DNA from: Mucilaginibacter sp. cycad4
Lineage (GTDB): Bacteria > Bacteroidota > Bacteroidia > Sphingobacteriales > Sphingobacteriaceae
DNA: 64,000 bases
Direction of reading: 5' to 3'
Assembly: GCF_034263275.1 (NCBI RefSeq)
Contig: NZ_CP139559.1
Span: forward strand, 2,046,001 to 2,110,000
Shown here: in pieces, positions 56,643 through 64,000 of the stretch
How the letters are laid out: every line of letters begins with the position of its first letter
Numbering within the stretch: the first letter of the stretch is position 1
Program-made: the position numbers and the translations under genes
Notes under the pieces: model-generated
What the model was told of the DNA's origin: nothing
The model's database searches: none
What the model saw: the letters and a program-made list of their open reading frames with translations, nothing else

Positions 56643-57682
56643 CCCATACACCTAAAGTTGCTGTAGTTATTTTAAACTGGAACGGCCTAAAATACCTTAA
56701 ACAATTTCTTCCTTCGGTATTATCCTCAACGTATCCCAACCTGGAGATTGTGATGGGCGATAATGCCTCATCTGATGACTCGACGGCATTTATGCGTGAG
56801 CATTATCCATCAGTTAAGATCATCCAAAATGATAAAAACTACGGCTTTACAGGCGGTTATAACCGGGTGCTGGCCCAGGTTGATGCTGATTACTATATCC
56901 TCCTTAATTCGGATGTGGAAGTTATCCCCGGTTGGATTGACCCGGTAATTGAATTAATGGAAAGCGATGGTTTAATTGCCGCTGCTGCGCCAAAGATCAG
57001 GTCATACGCACAAAAAGATTATTTTGAGCATGCTGGCGCCGCCGGGGGCTTTATTGACAAGCATGGTTACCCGTTTTGCCGCGGCAGGATCTTTTACGAA
57101 CTGGAAAAGGATACTGGCCAGTATGAGCAATCGGGCGAAGTGTTCTGGGCGTCGGGGGCATCGCTGTTCATCAAAAAAAGTATCTGGGATGAAGCCGGTG
57201 GTTTTGATGAAAGCTTTTTTGCCCACATGGAGGAAATCGACCTTTGCTGGCGTTTAAAAAATATGGGTTATAAAGTAATGTACTGCGCGCAATCAACCAT
57301 ATTTCATGTTGGTGGTGGTACACTAAATGCCGAAAATCCGTTTAAGACCTATCTCAACTTCAGGAATAACCTGCTGCTTATAAAAAAGAACCTTCCTTTT
57401 TGGCGCGCAGTTTGGGTGATCTGTATCCGCTTTATAATGGATCTGCTTGCCTTGTTCAGGTTTTTGATGGAAGGCAAGCGTAAAGACGCCTGGGCGGTAA
57501 GCAGGGCGCACCAAAGTTTTGTGTTGAGTCTGTTTAAGTCGGGAAGTCCGAAGGTCCGAAAGTCCGAAAGTCGGGAAGTTAGGAAACAAAATACTGCAGG
57601 TATATACAGGGGCAGTATCGTTTGGGATTTCTTTGTGAAAAAGAAAACTCATTTTACTGATCTTGATCCTTCGGAGTTTTAG
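56639..57682 (+). CDS. GT2-family glycosyltransferase
   Basis: This 347-aa GT-A glycosyltransferase of the rhamnosyl-/WcaA-like group has VVILNWNGLKYLKQFLPSVL, MGDNASSDDS, YGFTGGYNRVLAQVDADYYI, LLNSDVEVIPGW (the DxD-type site) and MEEIDLCWRLKNMGYKVMYC. C-terminal hydrophobic segments follow. An ATGA overlap couples it to the acyltransferase, suggesting joint work on surface glycolipids. The last residues are encoded by an 8-bp tandem repeat (57538-57585), and its end overlaps the convergent MscS gene by 29 bp. Confidence 0.92.
   Translation: MTHTPKVAVVILNWNGLKYLKQFLPSVLSSTYPNLEIVMGDNASSDDSTAFMREHYPSVKIIQNDKNYGFTGGYNRVLAQVDADYYILLNSDVEVIPGWIDPVIELMESDGLIAAAAPKIRSYAQKDYFEHAGAAGGFIDKHGYPFCRGRIFYELEKDTGQYEQSGEVFWASGASLFIKKSIWDEAGGFDESFFAHMEEIDLCWRLKNMGYKVMYCAQSTIFHVGGGTLNAENPFKTYLNFRNNLLLIKKNLPFWRAVWVICIRFIMDLLALFRFLMEGKRKDAWAVSRAHQSFVLSLFKSGSPKVRKSESREVRKQNTAGIYRGSIVWDFFVKKKTHFTDLDPSEF
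57538..57585 (+). repeat. Six-unit 8-bp tandem repeat (GTCCGAAA type) inside the GT2 gene
   Basis: Units read GTCGGGAA, GTCCGAAG, GTCCGAAA, GTCCGAAA, GTCGGGAA, GTTAGGAA. Six units span 48 bp, which is in frame and encodes a charged stretch (about SGSPKVRKSESREVRK). Since 8 is not a multiple of 3, loss or gain of one unit would shift the frame of the last 30 or so codons. Confidence 0.85.
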
Positions 57683-60200
57683 CGTCATCTACACCCTGTT
57701 CCGGCTCTTCTGCTTTGTCGTTTAAGCCCGGCGCTTCTACTTTAATGGGAGGCAAGCCTTTTGGCCATATTACACGCACATCCTGCTGGCGGAATGGTAT
57801 GTCGATGCCTGCTTTATTGAAGGCATCATAGATATCTGCCAATACACGGCTTTTAAGCCCAAGCCAGGTATTGATATCAGCTGCCCAGAAAAACACCCTG
57901 AAATCAACCGAGCTTTCATTTAAGTTATGCAGAAACACCGAGGGAGGAGGTTCGGTCATGATGTCTTCATGATCGCGGAGCAAGCTGATCAGCACCTCTT
58001 TTACCTGTTCGATATTGGATCCATATGCTACCCCAATAATCAGTTCAACCCGGCGGTTATTATTGCTTAGTGTCCAGTTAATTACGTGGTGAGATATTAA
58101 GTCGCCATTAGGGATAATTACCTCTGCGCCATCTGCAGTAGCAATTTTACTGGCGCGGATGCCGATATCCATTATAGTACCCGAGCGACTGTCTACCTCA
58201 ATAATATCTCCAACCTGGATAGGTTTCTCGAAAGCCAATATCAAACCCGATACAAGGTTGTTAACTATGTTTTGTAAACCGAAACCGATACCTATACCAA
58301 AGGCACTGATAATAATGGTGATTTTATCAATAGGTACACCTGAAGCAGCAACGGCAAGGAAGAATCCTAAAGCAATCACACCAATGCGGATAAGCAGGGT
58401 AGAGGTGCGGTTCTTTTTCTTGGCAACGTCAATATCATTGGCATGCTTGGCCGCAATATCATAAAGATAGCTGATGATCTTTGACGCGATAGATGACAGC
58501 CAGATCACGGCAACAAATATGATTACGCTTTGAAACGTGAACTGGGTATTGGTACCGCCAATGCTGCGGTTTTTGGTCAGAAAATCGCCCAGGTAATCAA
58601 ATACGGTATCTTCAACGTTCAGGTTTTGCGTAAGCATTACCAGCCACAACAAGGTAGCCAATATGCTCAGCACGCTCCTGAACTTATTTTGCATTAATTT
58701 GTAATCGATAAAAGAGGTAAGATTGTTGCTCTTTTTACCGGCTTCCAGTTGCAGGAACAAGGCTTCCATAATGATATGCACTATATAATACATAGCCAGG
58801 GCAAGCCACAGGTTATACACCACACTAATACCGATGATCTTAGCCAAACTCACCCTGCCGAAAACATTACACACAAAAGATGAGCCCTGCAGAAATATAA
58901 AAACCTTCAATATAAAACCGGTATAAGGCAGGTAATCGTCCTTGGCTTTACGCACTTTTGATAAAAACCTGAAACTTATTACCGATGCAGCCATGCCTAA
59001 AATCAAAATAGCCACCCTGTCGATATTGGTTACCTGGATATAAAGATTGCTCAGGCTGTAAATAATAGTGATCCCAAATAACTGCAGCATGTAACGGAAC
59101 ATGGTTGCCGGGCATGCCTTTTTTACCAGGTAAAGCAAGGCGATCATCAACACCAATAAAAACATCTCCAATACAATCACAGGCGGATGATCATAAACGT
59201 TAGGCAGCAATGTAAAGGTTAAAATAATTGAGGATGCGAACGGGTAATTTACAACGTAATTGGCCTGGCTAAATACACTTTCGGGCGTATCGTTGTCACG
59301 TATGATCCTACGGCGACTGGCGCGCACCCAGGCAAAAAAGGCAAATAATACTACTAATCCCGCAAGATGAATAAGTATATCCCGACCGAAGAAAAAGCTA
59401 AAAAGCTTGGCGTTCATATTGGCAGTAGCCTTTGTAGCTGTTCCAAAATCGTTGCCTTCGTCGGCATTCATGCTCCAGATGTTGTTATATTCCTGCGACA
59501 TGGCCCTGATACTAAAGTCCCTGATCTTGGTATCAATCTGGTCTTTAAGGTCGAGTATAGTAATATAAACAGCCGAAGTGCGGTTTTGCAGCAGGCCTAC
59601 CTTCACCATCACCTTTTTGTTGGTGGTGTCCAGACGGTGATATTTGCTGTCGATAGCTATTTTTTGGATAAGATAAGTAGTGGCCAGTGAGCTATCGGCG
59701 GGCAGGATCTTTAAAACGCTATCGCGCGATATGGCGTCCAGATCGTTTTGATTCTGAACGAGTTTACTATTGATATCGGCAAGCTGTTCCTGCCACAAGT
59801 CAAGCTGATCATCACTTCGGGTAAGCACATCCCTGATGGTATATAAATATCTTAACGTGCTTGATTTATCATTGTCAATAAGCGATTTGATAAGTGTAAC
59901 CCTTTTTTCAAACGACGGCAGTTTGGTACTGATATCGGCAGTATCTAACTTTTTTGACAGATTGCTTTTGATCTGGTTAAAGGCAGATGTATAATATTCA
60001 ACCTTTTGCAGCAGGTTATTTACCGATGTATCCGAGCGTTTAAGCGCCCGCATCATCGAATCGCGCGAAAGGATAGAGGCGCGAAGCGAGTCTCTTACCG
60101 ATCTTGGCTTTTTCTTTTTGGTTTGGGCAAAGGTATTAACACTGCTTAACAGTGTAACAAAAAGCAAACTTAGCGCGGCAACTCTGAATATTTTAAGCAT
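57654..60200 (-). CDS. Large MscS-family mechanosensitive channel
   Basis: About 848 aa from ATG 60200, chosen because MLKIFRVAALSLLFVTLLSS is a signal peptide ending near TFAQ; a longer frame to 60302 would overlap aroQ. A helical, probably periplasmic domain (about 30-270) is followed by multiple membrane helices and the MscS core: FGIGIGFGLQNIVNNLVSGL, EKPIQVGDIIEVDSRSGTIM, IGIRASKIATADGAEVIIPN and a C-terminal beta and alpha/beta domain. It releases solutes under hypo-osmotic stress. The 3' end overlaps the convergent GT2 gene. Confidence 0.92.
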   Translation of the reverse strand: MLKIFRVAALSLLFVTLLSSVNTFAQTKKKKPRSVRDSLRASILSRDSMMRALKRSDTSVNNLLQKVEYYTSAFNQIKSNLSKKLDTADISTKLPSFEKRVTLIKSLIDNDKSSTLRYLYTIRDVLTRSDDQLDLWQEQLADINSKLVQNQNDLDAISRDSVLKILPADSSLATTYLIQKIAIDSKYHRLDTTNKKVMVKVGLLQNRTSAVYITILDLKDQIDTKIRDFSIRAMSQEYNNIWSMNADEGNDFGTATKATANMNAKLFSFFFGRDILIHLAGLVVLFAFFAWVRASRRRIIRDNDTPESVFSQANYVVNYPFASSIILTFTLLPNVYDHPPVIVLEMFLLVLMIALLYLVKKACPATMFRYMLQLFGITIIYSLSNLYIQVTNIDRVAILILGMAASVISFRFLSKVRKAKDDYLPYTGFILKVFIFLQGSSFVCNVFGRVSLAKIIGISVVYNLWLALAMYYIVHIIMEALFLQLEAGKKSNNLTSFIDYKLMQNKFRSVLSILATLLWLVMLTQNLNVEDTVFDYLGDFLTKNRSIGGTNTQFTFQSVIIFVAVIWLSSIASKIISYLYDIAAKHANDIDVAKKKNRTSTLLIRIGVIALGFFLAVAASGVPIDKITIIISAFGIGIGFGLQNIVNNLVSGLILAFEKPIQVGDIIEVDSRSGTIMDIGIRASKIATADGAEVIIPNGDLISHHVINWTLSNNNRRVELIIGVAYGSNIEQVKEVLISLLRDHEDIMTEPPPSVFLHNLNESSVDFRVFFWAADINTWLGLKSRVLADIYDAFNKAGIDIPFRQQDVRVIWPKGLPPIKVEAPGLNDKAEEPEQGVDDAKTPKDQDQ

Positions 60201-60279
60201 CTGTAACAATAAGCTGGAAGCAATGTTTAAACGCTTTTTTGCCAAAAGCGTTTTATCAAAACGATAAAATATTTTAATA

Positions 60280-60699
60280 TTATTTAAGCGACAGGTTTTC
60301 AATGGCTAAGCGATAGCTATCCATCCCAAAGCCTGCAATTACGCCGCGGCAATTAGCCGCAATCATTGATTTATGCCTGAACTCCTCGCGTTTGTGTACG
60401 TTGGAAATATGCACTTCAATAACCGGCGTGTTGATAGCAGCGATAGCATCGGCAATGGCAATTGACGTATGGGTGTATGCCCCTGCGTTCATTACAATAC
60501 CATCATAACTAAAGCCAACTTCATGCAGTTTATTTATAATTTCGCCCTCAATGTTGCTTTGATAATAATCAATGGTGATGTTTGCATAGCGTTGACGCAG
60601 GGTTTCGAGGTAGGTTTCAAAACTGGCATCGCCATAAATTGATTTTTCGCGAACACCTAACAGGTTCAGATTGGGGCCGTTTATTATTTGTATCTTCAT
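60280..60699 (-). CDS. aroQ: Type II 3-dehydroquinate dehydratase AroQ
   Basis: This 139-aa enzyme has IINGPNLNLLGVREKSIYGD, DYYQSNIEGEIINKLHEVGF, IVMNAGAYTHTSIAIADAIA and VIEVHISNVHKREEFRHKS, the catalytic Tyr, Asn and His of type II dehydroquinases. It performs the third step of the shikimate pathway in the cytoplasm. It lies 79 nt upstream of the MscS gene on the same strand and is divergent from the recombinase gene. Confidence 0.96.
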   Translation of the reverse strand: MKIQIINGPNLNLLGVREKSIYGDASFETYLETLRQRYANITIDYYQSNIEGEIINKLHEVGFSYDGIVMNAGAYTHTSIAIADAIAAINTPVIEVHISNVHKREEFRHKSMIAANCRGVIAGFGMDSYRLAIENLSLK

Positions 60700-60739
60700 C
60701 AGTTCAAACTTAGCTATAAATCATCAAAACTAAAATCAA

Positions 60740-61639
60740 TTGGATTGGCGTTCGGCAATAAAAGGTTTCCAGGCATATTTAAAATTAGAGAAGTCGCTGT
60801 CCGACAACTCCATCGAAGCTTATAGCCGGGATATAGAAAAGCTATATCAATATTCAGATTCACAGCCGCTTAAATTGAAACCCGAATTAATTACTTTAAC
60901 TAATTTACGAGAGTTCATCAACTGGATAAATGAGTTGGGGATGATCCCGTCATCCCAGGCCAGGATCCTTTCGGGGATCAAAGCATTTTATAAGTACCTG
61001 TTGATGGAAGATGTTATCAAAACAGATCCGTCAGAACTGCTCGAATCGCCAAAAATCAGACGAAAGCTGCCGGATACGTTAAGTTACGAGGAAATTAACA
61101 AAATAATAGCTGCGTTGGACCTCTCCAAACCCGAAGGCATACGTAACAAAGCCATCCTGGAAACCCTATACGGTTCAGGCCTGCGTGTATCTGAGCTCAC
61201 CGAACTGAAACTCTCCAACCTGTACCTTGATATTGAATTTATAAAAGTAACCGGTAAAGGCAACAAAGAGCGATTAGTGCCTATAGGAGGTGAAGCTATA
61301 AAAGCGCTGAAGATCTGGATAGAAAATGTAAGGGTACATAACCCTATAAAAAGAGGCGAGGAGGATTATGTTTTCCTGAACCGGCGCGGTACAAGATTAA
61401 GCCGGCAAATTATTTTTTTAACCATCAAAAGCTTGGCCGAAACTATAGGGCTTAAGAAAAAGATAAGTCCCCATACCTTTCGGCATTCCTTTGCCACACA
61501 CCTGGTAGAAGGGGGCGCAGATTTGCGGGCGGTGCAGGAGATGCTGGGCCATGAAAGTATTACCACAACGGAAATTTATACTCATTTGGATAGGGAATAT
61601 TTAAAAAGTACGATAAGCCAGTTTCATCCCCGCAGTTAA
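60740..61639 (+). CDS. XerC/XerD-like tyrosine recombinase
   Basis: This 299-aa tyrosine recombinase has an N-terminal SAM-like DNA-binding domain and a catalytic domain with LYGSGLRVSELTEL (Arg), KGNKERLVPIGG (Lys), SPHTFRHSFATHLVEGGADL (His-x-x-Arg) and MLGHESITTTEIYTH (His and Tyr). The start is TTG at 60740; no nearby ATG gives a complete N-terminus. A single copy among housekeeping genes, with no flanking att sites or mobile genes, suggests chromosome-dimer resolution. Confidence 0.92.
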   Translation: MDWRSAIKGFQAYLKLEKSLSDNSIEAYSRDIEKLYQYSDSQPLKLKPELITLTNLREFINWINELGMIPSSQARILSGIKAFYKYLLMEDVIKTDPSELLESPKIRRKLPDTLSYEEINKIIAALDLSKPEGIRNKAILETLYGSGLRVSELTELKLSNLYLDIEFIKVTGKGNKERLVPIGGEAIKALKIWIENVRVHNPIKRGEEDYVFLNRRGTRLSRQIIFLTIKSLAETIGLKKKISPHTFRHSFATHLVEGGADLRAVQEMLGHESITTTEIYTHLDREYLKSTISQFHPRS

Positions 61640-61641
61640 GG

Positions 61642-62064
61642 TCAGATCAGGTACTGATCAATTACGTCCTGCGGGATCTTTGCCCCACGCCCGGTGGCCA
61701 TATCAATCATCACGTAATCAAACCAGCCATCACAACAGATCTTTTTGGTAGCTTTATTGGTGATGCTGAACTTTACTCTGCAGCCTTTGTCGTCAATACT
61801 TTCAATACCGGTTTTTACAATAAAGTAATCGCCCATGGTTAAGGCGCGCTTATAGTCCACGTGGGCGGTACGTACCACCCAGCCAAAGCCGCGTTCCATA
61901 AATTTTTCCATGGCCATCCCATAGCAGCGCTCCATCTGATCGTAGCGCGCAGCCAGTACATAATCAAAGTATTTGCTGTTATGTACGTGCTGAAACATAT
62001 CTATATCATCAGGGCGTACGCGAAACTCAGATTCGAAGGTGGAAAGTTGGAGCGGTGTATCCAT
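61642..62064 (-). CDS. Acyl-CoA thioesterase of the hotdog (4HBT/YbgC) family
   Basis: This 140-aa hotdog-fold protein has FRVRPDDIDMFQHVHNSKYF, carrying the catalytic aspartate/His segment of 4HBT thioesterases, and VRTAHVDYKRALTMGDYFIV. It hydrolyses an acyl-CoA; the acyl group is unknown. It converges with the recombinase gene with 2 nt between the stop codons. Confidence 0.9.
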   Translation of the reverse strand: MDTPLQLSTFESEFRVRPDDIDMFQHVHNSKYFDYVLAARYDQMERCYGMAMEKFMERGFGWVVRTAHVDYKRALTMGDYFIVKTGIESIDDKGCRVKFSITNKATKKICCDGWFDYVMIDMATGRGAKIPQDVIDQYLI

Positions 62065-62240
62065 ACAGCAAATATAGTAAGTAAAGGCAATTCAATATCT
62101 TTTGGGTTCGGCAAGGCAAGTATGCTTTGTTTTGACAATAAGGCAGTTAAATTTTTACACAAATTCTTATGATTAATCGCATATCACATGTTTTTTATGT
62201 TTAATAAATATATTATGAAATAAGACAGCAGATTAAACAG

Positions 62241-62266
62241 AAAGAGGCTGTAAACACAGCCTCTTT
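62241..62266 (-). terminator. Terminator hairpin after the GH71/99-like gene
   Basis: AAAGAGGCTGT (62241-62251) and ACAGCCTCTTT (62256-62266) form a perfect 11-bp stem with a 4-nt AAAC loop. It lies 20 bp past the stop of the leftward GH gene. Confidence 0.75.
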
Positions 62267-62286
62267 CCTTAAAAAGATAAATAAAC

Positions 62287-63966
62287 TTATTGGTTGACCC
62301 TGAATGATTCCCAGCCGCCAACGGTAGCCCGGTTGCAGGTCATGGCTTGTGTGCCATTCTCACCTGAAATGTATTTTCCGTTACCACCCCGGAAGGAAAC
62401 GGTACCATCGGCATTACTCACCCAGTCAAATTGTTCCCACGGGCCAATAGACGTACGGTTGCAGGTAAGAGCCTGGGTACCGTTTTCAGATGATACATAT
62501 TTACCCGAATTTAACAAGGCAGCTTTACCACCGCCTGCATCAACAATAGTAAATTGTTCCCAGCCACCGGCGGTAACCCGGTTACAATTCATAGGTTGTG
62601 TTCCGTTTTCGCTGCTTACGTAGTTATTGTTTGAACCTTTAAGGGTTATCGTTTGTCCTATTGGAGGGGTGGTTGGATTGCTGCCACCCGCTACAGGAGC
62701 GGTAGGGCGTACAACAGTAAGCGCAATTTGTCCTTTTAGCATCCTGCCGCCATCGCCTGTTAACCGCAAATAATAATCAGCAGAGCAAACAGTACCGTCC
62801 TCGTCCAACGATAAAAAATTAGATCCCGCCGGAACAAATGATGAATTCTCTGATGTTTTGGCAATCTGATTGCCTTCATTGTATTCATCAAACATCGATA
62901 TATACAGTCCCTGTGCGCCGCCACGGATCAGGTTATAAAACTGGGTCCACATCAGGTCGCCATGCACACGCTGACGTAATTGCAAATCGCCAGGCAGTAC
63001 GCATGGCTGATAATCAATACCATTAGCGTTGCAATAAGCCTGGTCGCCCACCTGCGTATTGTTGTAAAAATTATTAGCTTCACTTATATTAGCTATTTTA
63101 CCGATCATCCAGGGCGAGATCATGTTGAGGGCATTAAAGGTTGGCAAAAAATCAGGCCGTACCTCAGTGGCGTTAGGGTCGCGCCAATAAGCAGGTACGC
63201 CTCCTATAACATAGCAACCCTGGCTTTTAAACCAATTGATCACATCCAGGCAAACCGCCGCTGAAAATGGATGATCATTATCGTTAAAGCCAAAACCCCA
63301 GATACAGACTACCGGTTTACCATTCTGTTTGGCGTAAGCCGATGATGAGGTATAGGCCGACATCTTATTTGTCCAGTCGGTTTTAATTTCCGACTGCATG
63401 TTTGTCCAGCCACCTACATCGTACATAATATAAAATTTACGGACTGTAGCCTCGGCGGCGGTTTTTACCTTGGCAGTTATAGCGTCTCGTACCGGACCTT
63501 CGCCGCCAGTTGGATTAAAACGCTGCAGCGCCGCGCAATCAATATTATTTTGCTGCATCCACTGAAACTGAACATTAACTGTTTGGTCATTAAAGGAAGA
63601 GAACAGCTTTGCCGGGCTTCCGTTATTCAGATTGGCAAACCCTGTTTGATAAGTGCTGGTGTACTCCCGTACATCAGGCCACGATTTAACGCCGATATTA
63701 TTGGAATTAGGGGCCTGGTTATTGGGGTTAGACCAATGCCACCATAAATTAATGGGCGAACCATCGCCAATAGCGGCAAACCAGCCTTGGTAGCCTACGG
63801 TAATTTTACCCACAACATCACCAACCGGCGAAGCTGCTGTTTTTATTTTTGACTGATTATTATTTGATGTATTGATTGAATTGCCAGCCAGGTCCTTTTT
63901 TGAGCAGGCACTTGCAATACCTATAATAAGCGCACAGCTTAAAACATAAAGTTTTTTTAAGTTCAT
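62287..63966 (-). CDS. GH71/99-like lipoprotein with fascin-like beta-trefoil
   Basis: This 559-aa lipoprotein (ASAC, Cys21, then SKKD) has a catalytic-like TIM barrel at about 50-420: VGYQGWFAAIGDGSPINLWW, DYQPCVLPGD, and ISMFDEYNEGNQIA with acidic residues in the expected place for GH71/GH99-type enzymes. The C-terminal part (about 445-559) has three repeats of the form GxYVSSENGTQxxxCNRxxxGxWEQF, a fascin/actin-crosslinking-like beta-trefoil probably binding glycans. The natural substrate is unknown; alpha-mannan or alpha-glucan are the family guesses. The chromosome segment upstream of it is cut by the window end. Confidence 0.8.
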   Translation of the reverse strand: MNLKKLYVLSCALIIGIASACSKKDLAGNSINTSNNNQSKIKTAASPVGDVVGKITVGYQGWFAAIGDGSPINLWWHWSNPNNQAPNSNNIGVKSWPDVREYTSTYQTGFANLNNGSPAKLFSSFNDQTVNVQFQWMQQNNIDCAALQRFNPTGGEGPVRDAITAKVKTAAEATVRKFYIMYDVGGWTNMQSEIKTDWTNKMSAYTSSSAYAKQNGKPVVCIWGFGFNDNDHPFSAAVCLDVINWFKSQGCYVIGGVPAYWRDPNATEVRPDFLPTFNALNMISPWMIGKIANISEANNFYNNTQVGDQAYCNANGIDYQPCVLPGDLQLRQRVHGDLMWTQFYNLIRGGAQGLYISMFDEYNEGNQIAKTSENSSFVPAGSNFLSLDEDGTVCSADYYLRLTGDGGRMLKGQIALTVVRPTAPVAGGSNPTTPPIGQTITLKGSNNNYVSSENGTQPMNCNRVTAGGWEQFTIVDAGGGKAALLNSGKYVSSENGTQALTCNRTSIGPWEQFDWVSNADGTVSFRGGNGKYISGENGTQAMTCNRATVGGWESFRVNQ

Positions 63967-64000
63967 AATTTTAGATGTGATTGTTTGATAGATTGGTATA

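Noticed and set aside
57538..57585. Possible CRISPR-like array
   Set aside because: Units are 8 bp, contiguous and without spacers, and no cas genes are near.
60201..60302. Extended N-terminus of the MscS protein
   Set aside because: It overlaps aroQ and precedes a clear signal peptide starting at 60200.
60740..61639. Integrase of a mobile element
   Set aside because: No att-like repeats, tRNA gene, transposition or phage genes flank it; housekeeping neighbours favour a Xer role.

Overview
The window reads as a chromosomal segment of a free-living Bacteroidota, most likely a Sphingobacteriaceae close to Mucilaginibacter. The grounds are SusC/SusD pairs, Bacteroidota-type lipoproteins (a Cys followed by Lys or acidic residues), HmuY-family proteins, a xylan-degradation locus, promoter-like TTG-N19-TAnnTTTG elements and few Shine-Dalgarno sites. 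The genus is inferred from gene content, not from a marker gene. No rRNA, tRNA, CRISPR array, insertion sequence or prophage was recognised.

Region 1 (1-13982) is a heme acquisition island. A leftward operon encodes an HmuY-like secreted protein, HmuT, HmuU, HmuV and HmuS (cut by the window edge). A rightward run starts with a TonB-dependent receptor. It continues with two HmuY lipoproteins, a lipoprotein of unknown function, a divergent HmuY-like lipoprotein, a second lipoprotein of the same architecture as the first, an S41-type peptidase lipoprotein, a heme oxygenase and an AraC/PchR-type regulator. The two arms diverge from an intergenic region holding two copies of a TTAGACTnATT motif. 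One copy lies between the -33 and -7 elements of a predicted promoter.

Region 2 (13983-22709) has a 1-kb AT-rich gap without a convincing gene. It is followed by a SusC/SusD pair, a FAS1-like lipoprotein, a DUF5007-like lipoprotein, a very strong terminator and an AraC regulator.

Region 3 (22769-29730) is a complete ebo cluster (eboA to eboF) led by a small TMEM220-like membrane protein. In other phyla this cluster is linked to export or maturation of secondary metabolites.

Region 4 (30118-51827) is a plant-cell-wall locus: GH29 fucosidase, GH43, GH10 xylanase, GH43-CBM6, a tandem CE1 esterase and a GH9 enzyme. A LacI regulator follows, then xylose catabolism (xylB, xylA, sodium symporter) and glucuronate catabolism (uxaC, kdgK, eda, ExuT-like transporter). 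LacI-type operators precede both the xyl and uxa transcription units, so xylan depolymerisation and use of its xylose and (methyl)glucuronate products look co-regulated. A decayed esterase C-terminus between the GH9 gene and lacI shows gene loss in the locus.

Region 5 (51880-64000) is mostly housekeeping: an MBL-fold hydrolase, DUF3820, CorA, WbqC-like, a lipid A acyltransferase homologue, a GT2 glycosyltransferase with an 8-bp tandem repeat in its coding end, a large MscS channel, AroQ, a Xer-type recombinase, a thioesterase, and a GH71/99-like lipoprotein with a fascin-like beta-trefoil tail.
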